Source: Sarcocystis neurona
Taxonomy: Eukaryota; Apicomplexa; Conoidasida; Eucoccidiorida; Sarcocystidae
Direction of reading: 5' to 3'
Assembly: GCA_000727475.1 (NCBI GenBank)
Contig: KL647297.1
Span: 1,263,280-1,327,279 of the forward strand
DNA: 64,000 bases
Both the position numbers and the translations under genes were made by a program. Position 1 is the stretch's first letter, and each line of letters begins with the position of its first letter. Under the pieces are notes generated by a model. The model did no database searches. It was not told the origin of the DNA and was given only the letters and a program-made list of their open reading frames with translations. Positions 43,963-55,135 of this stretch are shown in pieces.

Positions 43963-44599
43963 ATGGAGACGACGCCACTCGTGCATCAGGTGTTACCGTG
44001 GGCGAGGCAGAGGTATGTTTGTTCGTTCGCCTTGTTCTGTCTTCTTCTCTCTCCTTTTCGGTCCCCTACCTCCAGAGGGTCCACGCAGCGACGAATGTCT
44101 GCAGCGCCGCTGTTCATTAGTAGTGGGCAACCGGAATCTACAGCCGAGCGGCAGTGCCGCTGGCCATTCTATCATCCGCCGTGGAGAAGTTGCATCCGAG
44201 GAGAAGGAGGAGCTGCAGAAAGCAGACAACCGTCTCCCCAGCAGCCACGGCACAAAACGGTGCCATCGGGGCTGAAGCGGAATAGCTGCAGCAGCTCCTC
44301 CACATCCCGAGTGCTTGCGAAACAGCTGCGGAGGAGAGGCGCCAAAGAGTAGGCAGCGATTCTTTCTGTGCCCCAGAGAAAAGTCGATCCCACATCTGTT
44401 GAAACAGCTTATGCAGACGCAGAATACTGAGCAGCAGCCCGAGGACGACGCTGGCTCGACCAATAGCGGCCGCACGTCAAGGGCAGAGAGGGACAAGCGA
44501 TCGGTGCCGCAGCTGCAGCCGCGTGCATCAGTCGCGCGGAGTAGCGGCTGCGTCGCTGGCTGCCTCTTCTTGTTCTTTGCCGCGCCGGAGTTAGATTGA
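43963..44599 (+). CDS. candidate small gene, Ser/Gln/Arg-rich, unknown function
   Basis: Exon 1 (43963-44012) starts at ATG with METTPLVHQVLPWARQ. A 63-base intron (GTATGT, then a strong pyrimidine tract, CTCCAG) separates it from an exon starting at 44076 in matching phase 2. That exon reads STQRRMSAAPLFISSGQP, later WPFYHPPWRSC, and is open to TAG 44350-44352. A further exon-like piece (44377-44599) follows the acceptor TTTCTGTGCCCCAG and reads EKSIPHLLKQLMQTQNTEQQ, ending in a hydrophobic tail at TGA. It would be reached by an undetermined donor in the second exon. A long minus-strand frame also spans the area, so strand is not certain. Confidence 0.35.
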
Positions 44600-45299
44600 A
44601 TGTTGTCTTGCGGGGGGGGGGGGGTCTGTTGCGAAGCTTCCTCTTCGTGTCTTACTCTATCTTTTCCCTTCTTGACAGTGCAGTAGCTGCCCCACTTCCT
44701 TCACTCGGCGCGCCTCTCACTTCCGGCGATTGCGCGGCGCTCCGGACGTTTGAAGAGAAAAGCGCGCGAGAGAAGAAGTCTACTACTCTCCGGCGACCAG
44801 GGCAGAAGTACCTCATGCTCGAGAAAAAGCAAAGATCTACCTGTGTCCTTTCCTAGATCTGCTTTCCCTCCTCCTGCGGTGGGATCTCGGCGACAAATCG
44901 CGTGCAAAGCCCACCATCTGTTCGAAACACCGTCCCTACACTACTACTCTGCTGGGCATAGACACACACCACGCGCCGGGCCGTACGGGCGCTTGTCTTC
45001 AGAACCGAGAGAAGAGAGAGAGAGAAAACAGAGACAGATCAGCACAGAGTGAATGCGCCTTCTGGTGTTTAAGACTGAGACTCTCAGCGCTTTACAGCTG
45101 CCTCGCTTGCTGCCTTGCGCGTCCGGCGTCAGGCCGCGCGATCAAAGCAAGATCCTGCGATATGACACAGCAGCTTCCATACGCTCCTCGCGAAAAGGCT
45201 GCTGCAGCAGCTATAATGGCAGCAATGGCACGCCCTAGCCTGTGCTAGTAGTGGAACTCTTGTCCCTGCGGCTGCTGATGCCGAGTCAATTTAACGCAG
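44600..45299. other. no secure gene; possible 5' region of the next gene
   Basis: A 12-base poly-G lies near 44612-44623. Coding-like fragments occur, for example [20 protein letters not shown] from 45159, but without usable splice donors. Confidence 0.35.
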
Positions 45300-48200
45300 A
45301 CGTGTGTGCGCCTCCCCCATCTACCTACTACCTCCAAATCCGACACACTAAAAAACCTCTTCAGCTTCTGCTCAAGCGTTTTTGCTCTGGCGCAGCAAGA
45401 CTTCTCCGCTTGCTTACTTTATCAGAACTGTGCGTTGTGGTGGATTTTGCTGGAGCAGAGGGAGAAGGAGGAAGAAAAGCTCGTGAATCACATTGCTGCC
45501 GTAGAGCGTCAGCAGCGGCAACACGCAAGTTGGGCAGCACTACACTCCTCTCGTCAGAGTCGAGGTGACTATTGTTGACGCGCTGGGACTACTAAGAGGG
45601 CAAAGCTCTCTGCTGCGCTTGGGGTGCAAATTTTTGTCAAAACGGTGAGACTTTGTATGCACAAAGAGGTCTATATATTCTATAAATAATATTTGTATAT
45701 ATGTATGTATAGCCACGTTTGTGCGTGTGCATATATATTCTTCAAGGACACCTCCGCTGTGCAAGTACAAGTATATACGGGGAAATAGAGATGGGTAGAC
45801 ATGCGTGGAAGTAAAGCAAGTTGTTGGTGGCTCTTTGTTGCATATACACATGCATGTGTGATGCAAAGCAAATTTCTGTCTCTCGCTCTGTCTATGCGTA
45901 TGTGTGTATCTATATATACACTTATATGTAAATATATACGCCTACGCGTATATACGTGTGAGAAAATAGGTCTATAGAGGGCGGAAATTCGTTCGGTGTG
46001 TCCTGGTGATACAAATGGTTTTGCTGCACGCAGAAAAAATCGCGGTTCACGGAGATACATCCACCTTCTCCTCTTTCGACAAGGCGCGCCGGCGACGCAG
46101 CTGCTTCTCGACCAGAAACAGCAGCGCTTCCAGCAGCAGCAGCAATATCAGCAGTGGCAGCACCACCAGCGCCGGGAAGTGAGTCCCAGCAGGAGCAGCA
46201 GCTCATAGGGCAGCGGCCCTTAAGCGTCCGACGGGATCTGCTGCAGCGCAGCAGCAGCAGCACAGGGCGGCGGTCAGAAGCAGCAGCGTCGTTTTCATCA
46301 CCGGCAACAGCAGCAGCACGCGCTCGATTACCAGCAGCAGCAGTCCTGCTCATCTGCTTTTCAGTCTCAGTAGCCCTCGCTGCCGCGCTCCTCCTCCAGC
46401 TCCTCGAAGCAGCAGGGGCAGTTCCTTTCCCGGTCGTTGCAACAACCGCGCGAAAGGGCTGTTCTACAGACCCAGCAGCAGCCACAGCAGGAGTTGCCAT
46501 TATCCTCCCCGAAACGCCAGCAGCAGCAGCAATACTAGAGGTACCAACACGAGCGGCAACACTTTCTTTTTGCGACGCCAGCAGCACCAGCAGCAGCGGG
46601 TCCCTTGTGACCCGGGTCCCACGTTTACCACGTGTTGCCCATTGTTGCGGCCTCTGCTGCAGCTACTTTGTTCGCTGGTGCTGCGGCCGGAGCGTCAGCT
46701 CCTGCTACTGCTGCCGCTCGTGCTGCTGCTCGTACAGGTAGCCCTGCTGCCGCCGCAGCTGCTGTTGCTATCGAAATTTCTACCATGCCGCCGTCGCCGC
46801 CGCAGGCGCCCTCTACAGGGGTGCTCTTCCCCCCTTTTCCATCTTGCGCTGCTGCTGCCCCTCCTCCTACAGCTGCTGCTCTTGCCGCTGCTTCTCCTCC
46901 TCTTGCTGCTGCTATTCTTCCTGCTGCTGCTGCTGCGCTGTCTTCACCGCTTCTGTCCATGCCTCCTGCACCTCACACAGCAGCAGTAGCACCCTACACG
47001 TGTGCTGCTGCTGTTGCTTCCCCTCCTAGCCATACCGCTACCCCCCCTGCTGACGTGTCTAGCACTACTGCTGCTGTGTGGAAGCGTGCCAGCGCTGTCT
47101 CGTACAGCACTACTACTTCACGAGAATGTGCCGCTGCCAGCGCTTGGCCGGCGAAATCTCTCACTGCTGCTGTCGCGTACCCGTGCGCCGCGACTGCTCC
47201 TCCCGGCCACTCTGCTGCTGCTAACGACGTCGCGGCTTCGGCGCCATCATCTGCTCCGGCTGCGATATCGTCTAGCGCTGCTGCTGCTTCCTCCATCAAT
47301 AGCACTGCTGCACCTTTTTCTGTTTCTCCTTGTATCGCACTCTCGTACCCTCGGCGAACACTGCATACCTTCCTGTCGACGCAGACGAGGAAAGCGTCCG
47401 TCTCGTCTTCGCCTGAAAGGCAGCAGGAACAGGGAAAACAAGAGCGGCCTCTTTGTACGACGGAGCAGCAGCAACAAAAGTACGTGCAGCAGCAGCAGCA
47501 GCAAGCGTACATGCAACAGCAGCAGGAGCAAAAGGAAGGCCGGAGCGGGTACACACAGGACGAGTTGCTGTCGTCCTTCACAAGGCAACTGAATCTTCGC
47601 CCAGCAAGTAGCCTGCTGCACCTTCGCCGCTGTGCTGGTGTTGCTGCTGCACCTACGGCGCACGCGCCTGCTGCTGCTGCCGCCGCAAGTCCCTGGTCTG
47701 CTGCCACTTCTTGGAACTCCTCTCTCCTGGCTTCTGCTGCTTCTTCTTTTGCTGCTCCTCCTTCTCCTTCTGCTGCACGTCCTCCACCGGGTGCTGCTGC
47801 CACTCCTGTCCTCTCTCCTCCTGCCGCTGCTGCGACGTCGTTCTTTTCTACGGACGGCGCACCCCGCACTGCTCCTGCTGCTGCCGCAGCCGCTGCTGCA
47901 GCGTCGGCGCCTTCTTCCTCCTCCGGTACGCTCTGCACTCCTGCCCCTGCAGGTGGGAAGGCACTCTGCGGTGCTGCTTCGGTGCCACGTCGTGTTAGTG
48001 CTGCGGCTGCTGCCTCTCTTCCTGCGTACGCAGGCTGCGGCTCTCTTTACTGCAGCCCTACCCCTGCTGGACAAGCGGCAACACGAAGTCGAGAAGCCAA
48101 ACGTTTTGCTCCTGCTGCTGCTGCCGCTTGTTTCTTCGGGAAAGGAGGTGTTGCGTGCGATGAACAAGGAGATGGAAGAAGAGCAGGAGCAGTGACTCCT

Positions 48201-49943
48201 ACTGACAGCGTAGGCGACAGTGAAGACGCAGCAAGCAGTTTGGCTTCAACGGGATTCTTAACTTCCCCTGCTTCTTCTGTCCCTGCGTCCGACAGCGAAT
48301 CTCCGCGCAGCGGGGTTTCTGTGCTTGCTGCTGCAACGGTAGGCGCCGCAGCAGCAACAGCAGCAGCAAGAAGGCCAGTAGTAGAAACACCAGCTGAAAC
48401 ATTCATAGGCGCAGCAGGCAGAGCAGCAGACTCAACAGCGGAAGGAAAAACTCCTCCACTGCTGCTGCACGCGTACTCTTCTCCTACAGGTGCTCCTGCT
48501 GCTGCTGGTGAGGCACCAACGACACATGCGTCGCTGCTGCTGGTCTCAAGCCCAGCAGCAGCAGCAGGGGCAGCAGCCTTTCTTTCAAAAGAAGGAGCAG
48601 GAGGGACACTACGAAACACAGCGACAGCAGCAACAATCCGAAGAGTAGCTGAAGGAACTCCCCGCAGCCGGACTTCAGCGACAACAGCAGCAGCGTGCTG
48701 CCCTGCGGGTACAGCCGCAGCCGCAGTACGCAGCAGCAGTGCAGCAGCAGCAGCAACACCACCGCAAGCCCGAGGGGGAAGGATTCATTCGCTGGGCGCC
48801 GCCCGCCTGCAACGGACAGCAGCAGCACACCAAACAGCAGCCGCAACTGGGGAAGTAGGTGCAGCAGAAGGTGAAGCAGGGGCACCAGAGGAAGCAGCAA
48901 CGAGGTCGGCATCTTGTATTAATGGTGAGCGGGTGACGCCTGAAGATGTGCGAGTTCGGGCTGCTGCGACGCAGCCTGCGGAGAGAAGCAGAGCAGCAGA
49001 AGCAGCAGCAGGACGAGGGGGAGGGGCAGGGTTGAGAAGAAGAGAAGAGACAGCAACAGCGTACGCTCCTCAGGGAGCAGAACTGACAGCAGCTGCAGCA
49101 GCGCCCGAAGAAGAAGCAGCAGTCCAAGTGACACCAATACGCTGGTCGCCTTTTCAACAGAGACGATCTCTGTCAACAACGGCATGCAGTTCTGTCAACA
49201 GCAGCAGCGACAGAAACTCAGCCAAAAGTGGGGCGTGTGCTGCCGCAGCAGCCGACCTTGCTAACGCTGCGTGCGACACAGACACAGCTGCAGATACCGA
49301 GCCTCCGTTCGCCGCTGCTGCTGCCACTGTTCTTGGGGTGGCGGCAGGCAGCAGCACACGACGGAGGGAGGACTTTCCGAACACCTATGAAACGGCAGCA
49401 GTCTACCCCCAGGATTTGAACTGCATGCGCCAGCAGCTGCAACTCTCGAAGCTGCAGCAGCAGACGCAGGTGCAGCAGCAGCAGCAGCGACCGACGCTGC
49501 AGCAGCAGCAACACCCACTGCAGCAGAAACAGCAGGTACCTACTCAGCAGCAGCAGCAGGAGGATCTGCTGCAGCAACAAGAAGCTACTCAACAAGGACA
49601 GCAGGAGCAGCGTTTGCTGCTGCTGCAGCAATCGACGCAAGAGCAGCAGACGCAGATTCAGGAGCAGCAGCAGACGCTGCAGAGGCGGCAGACGCACGTG
49701 AACCAGGTTGCCAAGTTCTTCGGGTGGACTGAGTCGCAGGGGAACTTGGCAGGGACAACACTAAGGGCTAGCAGCTACAGCAGCACCGGCAGCAGCTGTC
49801 ACAGCAACGCCAGCAGCAGCAGCGGAAGGGACGGCACAAAAGGAAAGGCGCGAGCGGTACGAGCCTGTCCCAAGTCGCTTAGCACCAGACATATTCTAAC
49901 TAAGCCTGTAAGACTCTCACTGCAAGTGAATTTCTCCGACTGA
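45300..49943 (+). CDS. large low-complexity Ala/Gln-rich protein, three-exon model
   Basis: My model has exon 1 about 45300-45564, exon 2 46084-46178 and a long last exon ending at TGA 49943. Exon 1 contains NCALWWILLEQREKEEEKLV and ends CGAG|GTGACT in phase 1. Exon 2 is in matching phase, has LLLDQKQQRFQQQQ and ends GAA|GTGAGT in phase 0. The last exon is open from 46632, with first ATG at 46785 (1,052 residues from there), or can be entered at the phase-0 AG before 46806. The first part is poly-Ala/Pro/Ser with islands such as SYPRRTLHTFLSTQTRKASV and GYTQDELLSSFTRQLNLRP. The C-terminal 250 residues are Gln-rich and end with HVNQVAKFFGWTESQGNLAG and a basic tail. No domain was recognised. 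Part of 47600-48160 is CTG-rich on the coding strand and could be an intron. Confidence 0.45.
46785..49943 (+). CDS. long open frame (last exon of the Ala/Gln-rich gene)
   Basis: This uninterrupted 1,052-codon frame is far longer than expected by chance in sequence of this composition unless the repeats suppress stops. The non-repeat islands (VTPTDSVGDSEDAASSLAST near 48200 and REDFPNTYETAAVYPQDLNC near 49370) have normal protein composition and favour real coding. The Gln-rich part at 49420-49690 is made of CAG/CAA codons. The sequence context of ATG 46785 is TACCATGCC. Function unknown. Confidence 0.5.
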   Translation: MPPSPPQAPSTGVLFPPFPSCAAAAPPPTAAALAAASPPLAAAILPAAAAALSSPLLSMPPAPHTAAVAPYTCAAAVASPPSHTATPPADVSSTTAAVWKRASAVSYSTTTSRECAAASAWPAKSLTAAVAYPCAATAPPGHSAAANDVAASAPSSAPAAISSSAAAASSINSTAAPFSVSPCIALSYPRRTLHTFLSTQTRKASVSSSPERQQEQGKQERPLCTTEQQQQKYVQQQQQQAYMQQQQEQKEGRSGYTQDELLSSFTRQLNLRPASSLLHLRRCAGVAAAPTAHAPAAAAAASPWSAATSWNSSLLASAASSFAAPPSPSAARPPPGAAATPVLSPPAAAATSFFSTDGAPRTAPAAAAAAAAASAPSSSSGTLCTPAPAGGKALCGAASVPRRVSAAAAASLPAYAGCGSLYCSPTPAGQAATRSREAKRFAPAAAAACFFGKGGVACDEQGDGRRAGAVTPTDSVGDSEDAASSLASTGFLTSPASSVPASDSESPRSGVSVLAAATVGAAAATAAARRPVVETPAETFIGAAGRAADSTAEGKTPPLLLHAYSSPTGAPAAAGEAPTTHASLLLVSSPAAAAGAAAFLSKEGAGGTLRNTATAATIRRVAEGTPRSRTSATTAAACCPAGTAAAAVRSSSAAAAATPPQARGGRIHSLGAARLQRTAAAHQTAAATGEVGAAEGEAGAPEEAATRSASCINGERVTPEDVRVRAAATQPAERSRAAEAAAGRGGGAGLRRREETATAYAPQGAELTAAAAAPEEEAAVQVTPIRWSPFQQRRSLSTTACSSVNSSSDRNSAKSGACAAAAADLANAACDTDTAADTEPPFAAAAATVLGVAAGSSTRRREDFPNTYETAAVYPQDLNCMRQQLQLSKLQQQTQVQQQQQRPTLQQQQHPLQQKQQVPTQQQQQEDLLQQQEATQQGQQEQRLLLLQQSTQEQQTQIQEQQQTLQRRQTHVNQVAKFFGWTESQGNLAGTTLRASSYSSTGSSCHSNASSSSGRDGTKGKARAVRACPKSLSTRHILTKPVRLSLQVNFSD

Positions 49944-51752
49944 TGTGAGAGAGCAGCAACAGCCCTCGGCTTTCTTCTTCTGCAGCAGCTGTCGCTTTTT
50001 TGTTCGAACTCACCGCGTGACCTCCCCCCACCCCTTCCTTCTCTCTCTCTATCCGCTACCGGCGGATACGTGTGTGTGTACCCCGATATTCCAGCCTAGT
50101 AGAAGACACTGCGCCAGTCTCGACAGGAGTAGCACTTTCATTTACAGAACCCACGAGCGCGACTACAAGGAAAAATTGCACGTACGCAAGTGGGTGTGCA
50201 TTCCTGGGTAGCCGAAGCACGGGTATGTGTTTGTTCTTAGTGCATTCTGCGTTAGAAGGAGGAGTTTCGAGCAAAACAGATGATTTGTCAGTGTTCATCT
50301 CGGCACGCGTTACGAGTATGATTGGTGAAACGACGGCTCATGTGTATCAACGGAAAAACACACAGACAGCAGAAGCGGCCTGCCAGGAATACTCGTTGTT
50401 CGCGTTGTTGTTCTTCCAAGCCTGCGTGTGCCTGCCTGCCCGTCTATCGCCAGCAGCAGCACGGGAGGAAAGGAAAGAAAAGGAGGAGACTACTTTCCTG
50501 CGCGCACGTGTTGAGGATGTGGGCAGACGTCTGTGACAGAACGAAAAATTCTTCCGGCCAATGCCATTTTGTGCGTCTCTGCTGAGAAGAAAGAGGGGAT
50601 TTTCGGCCTCTGTCTTGGCTGGGGGACTCTCTTTCGTACGACGCCGTGCGGCGTCTCTGTTCGTGAACAGACGACGCATGGCGACATTTTTCCTGCGCGT
50701 GCATGCGCAATGGCCAGAGTTTTCTCTTCTGCACAGAGATAGAGAGATGACGTTTCAACTTCTGCGCGGACACGTAGCGGCACTGCGTCATAGAAACGGG
50801 ACACAGGTCGACTTTTATACAAAGAAAGAAGTGTCTTTTTGAAGGATTTGCGAAGGTGTTTCTCTCTCTCGCACTCTTCCGCATCTGTTAGTTTCACTAA
50901 CTTTTTAGTTCTGTCTTGTCTGCGTGTGTATATATATATGTATACACACGTGTATACACACATACGTATATATGTATACGTACGTGTGTATATATATAGA
51001 TATACGGATATATATATATGTATATGTATACGTGTGTATATGTGTCTGTATATTGGTAGACGTATGCATCTATATATAGATGTGTATGTGTAGGAATGTG
51101 TGGGAGCTCGGAAAACAGCTTTCAAAACAGCGCAGTGGAGAACTCACTTTACTCGGCCGGCACATTGGCCGAGCAAAAAAACGCCAATTTCTCGTTCATC
51201 TACTGACGTATAAGTTGCTGGTGCCTGCGTGCTTTTGCCTCTGGTGCAGCGCGTAGGAAAGGCGCCAGCGGTGAGCTGCAGCAAATACAGATGCTCCGCC
51301 GGCCAGGGGATCCAGGTCCCGTCGGTAAGCCGCGAGGCATAGAGAGAGAAAAACAGGCAGAAGGAAGAGGAAAAAGACACGAAGAAAAGGAAGACGAGAC
51401 ACGGGAGAAAAAAAGGGAAGACACTGAAAGGGAGAAGAAAGTGGGGTGTAATGGGAAGAGAGAGACAGAGAAAGCATCGCAGAGGAAGAGGGCGAAGAAG
51501 GGACGCACTGGTGAGAAGTAGGACAAAGGCAAGAACAGGAAGAGGGGCAGCAGCGTGAGAGAGGGGGACGGAAAATGTAGACAGAGGAAGTCAACAGCAA
51601 GATAGATACAGGAGAAAAAGAAACACAGCAGCAGTAGCGAGAGGGATTTGGCCCCAATGAAGAAGAAGAGTGATAGCTCAACAGCAGCAGCAGCAGCAAA
51701 GAACGGGGGGAAGAATGCGTAGGGAGTAGGAGAGAAGCAGCAGCAGAGTTGG
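49944..51752. other. 3' flank, microsatellite and polypurine tract
   Basis: The first kilobase is complex, with a 154-codon plus frame (50072-50536) that is probably chance or 3' UTR. TA/GT microsatellites lie at 50925-51095. From 51320 to 51720 the plus strand is strongly purine-rich (GAAGAGG, AGAGAGA), which keeps a 470-codon minus-strand frame open. No gene is called. Confidence 0.45.
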
Positions 51753-52094
51753 ATGTGCGTGTGCGACGGCGCGCCATCTGGAGGTTTGTTTGAATCTCTA
51801 GCCAGAGCGAAGGGGGGAAAACCACCATCAATAACAGGAGAAATACACTTTTTCTCTGCGACCGCTACCAGATACAAACAGAGGACGAAGAAGCGGCAGC
51901 AGCACCTCAGAGGAAAAGATGACGCGGAGTTCTTGCATCTGCTTGTGTGGGGTCGTACGTGTGACAGCAACCGTCGCACCTTTTCGGGGGAAACACGCCT
52001 ATGTCGTGCCCTCTGCCGTCTACAGGCTTCGCGCGGAAAATGCAGCGGCGGCGCCAGCAGCAGCATCAGCAGCAGCAGGACGTTTAAATTCTGA
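51753..52094 (+). CDS. candidate short frame, possible 5' coding of the downstream gene
   Basis: ATG 51753 opens a 113-codon frame with GAPSGGLFESLARAKGGKPP, then GEIHFFSATATRYKQRTKK and EFLHLLVWGRTCDSNRRTF. Composition is protein-like until the last 25 residues. Possible splice sites lie inside (an acceptor CCGTCTACAG at 52025), so only part may be coding. It is on the same strand as, and 1.1 kb before, the next exon candidate. Low confidence. Confidence 0.25.
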   Translation: MCVCDGAPSGGLFESLARAKGGKPPSITGEIHFFSATATRYKQRTKKRQQHLRGKDDAEFLHLLVWGRTCDSNRRTFSGETRLCRALCRLQASRGKCSGGASSSISSSRTFKF

Positions 52095-53179
52095 GTTTCT
52101 ATCTGTGTGTGTGGCCAGTCCCCCGGTATATGTGTGTTTGCTGCGGCAATGCTCCTGTGTCGGATGTAAATTACGGAGAACGAGTAAAAAGGGAAACAGA
52201 AAAGGGGAAAGCAGCTGCAAGTAGAGGTTGTCGGCAGCGCTTCGGGTAGTCCTGCGTTCTCCCGCAGTATTCTCAAAATACGAAAACTCCAAGAGATTTG
52301 TCTGTGTTCGACCATCAGTCCCGCTTGCTGCTGCTCCTCTACTCCACCATACGGCGAACCTCGGAGAGGCCTATATTTATACATATATGTATGCATAAAT
52401 TTCTTCTTTCCTTTCTCTGTGTCTTTATCCCTCTCTCTCCTTTCATATATGTATATGTGTACGTGTGAGCGCACGTGTGTATCTGTCGGTTTTCTCTTTG
52501 TATGCATCTTGTCTGTATTTCTCTCCCTCTCTCGCCAGCTTTCTCTCTCTTTTCCTGTCTGGATCTCTTTATATTTGTCGGTAGATATGTCCAGAGCTGT
52601 CTTAGTGTACATGTATATATATATATATGTGACGACAAAGGAGCAGAAGGTACTCTCTGCTGCAGTGTGTTCGTGCGTCGTGCCGCATCCCTTTCTGATT
52701 ATACTTCTTCACCAGCGGCGGTGGTTCCTGCTTTTCTTGCTGCTAGACGTGATCCTTGCCGTGGGAGTCAACTGCTGCCGCTGTTGGTCGCTGCTGCTGT
52801 GCCCGCTCACCTTCTGTACGGTGTACGCTCCGGTTTACCGTTGTTGCAGCTGGTGCCGCTTGTTGCTATTGCTTTCCTCTCCTTTGTGGAAGCGACTGGC
52901 TTGTATCCGATTGAAGCTGCTGCTGCATCTGCAGCCTTCTTTTCCCTGCGGCGTTCCACCCGTCTTCCTCCACTCTTTCTTCGGTCTCTCCTCCGTCTTC
53001 TTCTACGCGTGCTCCCCTACTTTCTTCTTTGTTGCTGCTCTGTCTCCACCTTCCCGGCTGCTTCTGCGGCGGCGGCTCCTTCTGCGTGTCTCTCCCTCTG
53101 TGCTGCCGTCTCTATCTCGCGCCTTGCTCAGCATGGGCTGCCACTGCTGCGTCTCCGCTGCGGCTGCTTTGACGCGTAG
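52095..53179. other. CTG- and CTTCTC-rich intron-like region
   Basis: Microsatellite and TCTC sequence (52380-52580) is followed by CTG/TTCTTC-rich DNA to the acceptor at 53179. Two forward frames are open and read as hydrophobic Leu/Ala/Cys-rich stretches. One could encode membrane segments, but composition alone explains it. Confidence 0.4.
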
Positions 53180-53353
53180 GTGCGCGTGGAAACCACGCCG
53201 TTGAAGTTGAATAACTGGAGCGTTTCGTGGCAGGAGGTGCTCTGCTACAACCCGCGGCCGTATGATATCACAGAGGAATTCAAGGAGAACTACGTAGCGA
53301 TGCGCTCGGAAATGGAGAGAGCAATTACCAGTATCGTAGACATCGTCTTTGTG
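53180..53353 (+). CDS. candidate 5' exon of the alpha/beta-hydrolase gene
   Basis: An acceptor (GACGCGTAG) and a donor (TTTGTG|GTACGA) bound 58 codons, phase 0 on both sides. The peptide VRVETTPLKLNNWSVSWQEV, then CYNPRPYDITEEFKENYVAM and MERAITSIVDIVFV, has no low complexity and reads as a genuine protein. A further candidate exon at 55548-55625 (start ELRVYELLRQQSRRPEHYFR) begins in phase 0 after CACCATAG, but it lacks a good donor. Assignment to the hydrolase gene rests on strand and position only. Confidence 0.4.
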
Positions 53354-54060
53354 GTACGACGGCGTGCGTATATGCTTTTATGAAGGTGTATGCGTTTCTC
53401 TGCGTGTTTGTCAACTTCACCAAACGTGTGGTGATGAGTCTGCTTACGTCGCTTGATAGAAAGTCGTATCTTGGCGAGGAAGAGGCGACAATATCTGCGG
53501 TGAACAGTGGACTGCACCAGGGACTGCCTCGTCGGAGAGCGTCGTATGTGTCCAGCAGCACGGTGGAAGTGTGCACGTGTATATATATAGGGGTGTAAGA
53601 TTCTGTCGAGTCATGAAAATCTAGACGTAGAAACGCAGCAGACGTCCCGTCTTGTTGGGTGCACGTACACCAGCGCACGTACTTGTGTGTGTAGCCACAC
53701 TATAGACTGGTAACGTGTGCGGCGGTTGACTTGCTGTTGCCCCCTCCGCCAAAGAACTTCTTCCTCAACGGAGGTGTACGTATGCATGTATAAGCAGTAC
53801 ATACACACGTAGATAAGGAGGATTCTTCCGAGCGCGCATTGCGTAGGTAAACATGGAGCTGCCTTGCTGCGACTGCAGGGAGCTGCCGGTGGTGGTGAGG
53901 TGTAGGCAGGCGAACTGCGTTTACAAAGTTCTCGGCGTATAACCTGGTAGCCAGAGTGTACAGACACCGCAATCAAGTGGAACACACATTTGTAATACAC
54001 ATCACAATGACTTTGTCCAAAAGGCATCTAGCTGCGTACTTCCGTAGATCCTGCGGAAGA

Positions 54061-54074
54061 GGTGTATGTACACC
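54061..54074. promoter_or_regulatory. palindrome variant GGTGTATGTACACC
   Basis: It has one mismatch from the perfect 14-bp inverted repeat found at 40061 and 56840. It is part of the cluster at 53.6-59.1 kb. Function unknown. Confidence 0.25.
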
Positions 54075-54920
54075 TCATTTTCAGGGAAAATTCGGACGAT
54101 GTAAGTAAACAGCTGTCAGGACGTCGTCAGCGTATGTCGCATGGGAAGGTTGCACCGCACTCGTATCCTGTACCCGGCAGCTGCACACGTATTTATCCGT
54201 AGACACGTTACACTCGAAAGTGTGTTTGAGTGTGCAGACAAGCCTCTGGAGCGTACGTACACCGGGCGTTTCTGTCAGATGCAAGGGGGCGTACGACAGG
54301 GGAGTGAATGTCGCAAGCACTGTGTCTTCTTTTCGCAAGTGTGAAAAGGGGAAAATGAGAGTCCGCTGTAAAAAATATGTATTTTCTTCTGTTAGTGCTT
54401 TGAGAAGTGTACGTATATATACAGCAGACAACCTGCATGTAAATCCCAGACGGTGTCTGTACACTCGGCCCTTTGGATGACTTGGACAGTGTGTACGTAC
54501 ACCGTTTCTGCGAGTTTGCACGGTTGCGCACCATGGGTACTCTGCGCTGTTGTTGGTGAAGTACAAGAAAAATTGTAACGCCGCTGTATGTGTACGTGTG
54601 CGAAGACTTGCGGAGAAGATGGAAGGAATCCTCTACGTCCTTGTATGAAGTGCCGCACGGGGCTGTACATACACCCCATGCTCCGTGCCTCACCTGCTGC
54701 AATAGTGACGAATTCGCGTCCAAAACTCCCGTCTCCCTTTCAACTTCGTCGTTGATATGAATGCCCGATAGGTGAATGGACACAGCGAGATAAAGGAAAA
54801 AGTGTGTGTACGTATATATATTTCTGCGTCCCTCTCTCTGTAGTACTGTAGATCTGTGTGAGTATGTATGAGTACATATACATATGTATGTATATGTTTA
54901 TCTGTATGTGTATATAGTGA

Positions 54921-55135
54921 TATGCAGGATTATATCGCTCCCTGTATACGTGAAACGTACAACTTTATATACGCACAAACGTACAAGGAAGCACAAGCAC
55001 GTTCTATCTGCCTATCTACGTGTACATATGTATACGTATATATATATATACACGTCGTGATGCGCAGGACTATTTCTGTCCCTGTGTACGTAAACCGTAT
55101 ATTTCGTACACGCACAAACGTGCAAGGAAGCATGT
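54921..55135. repeat. diverged direct duplication, about 75 bp, offset 140 bp
   Basis: Copies at 54921-54993 and 55061-55135 share TG(T/C)GCAGGA, CTATTTC or TTATATC, GTCCCTGT or CTCCCTGT, ACGCACAAACGT and CAAGGAAGCA in order. They are separated by a TA microsatellite. Non-coding. Confidence 0.6.

Noticed and set aside
50072..50536. 154-codon plus-strand frame after the Ala/Gln-rich gene
   Set aside because: No homology, no splice or start support; likely 3' UTR or chance in balanced-composition DNA.
51200..52612. 470-codon minus-strand frame
   Set aside because: Kept open by a purine-rich plus strand (few stops on the complement); composition is Phe/Leu/Ser/Pro low complexity without motifs or splice support.
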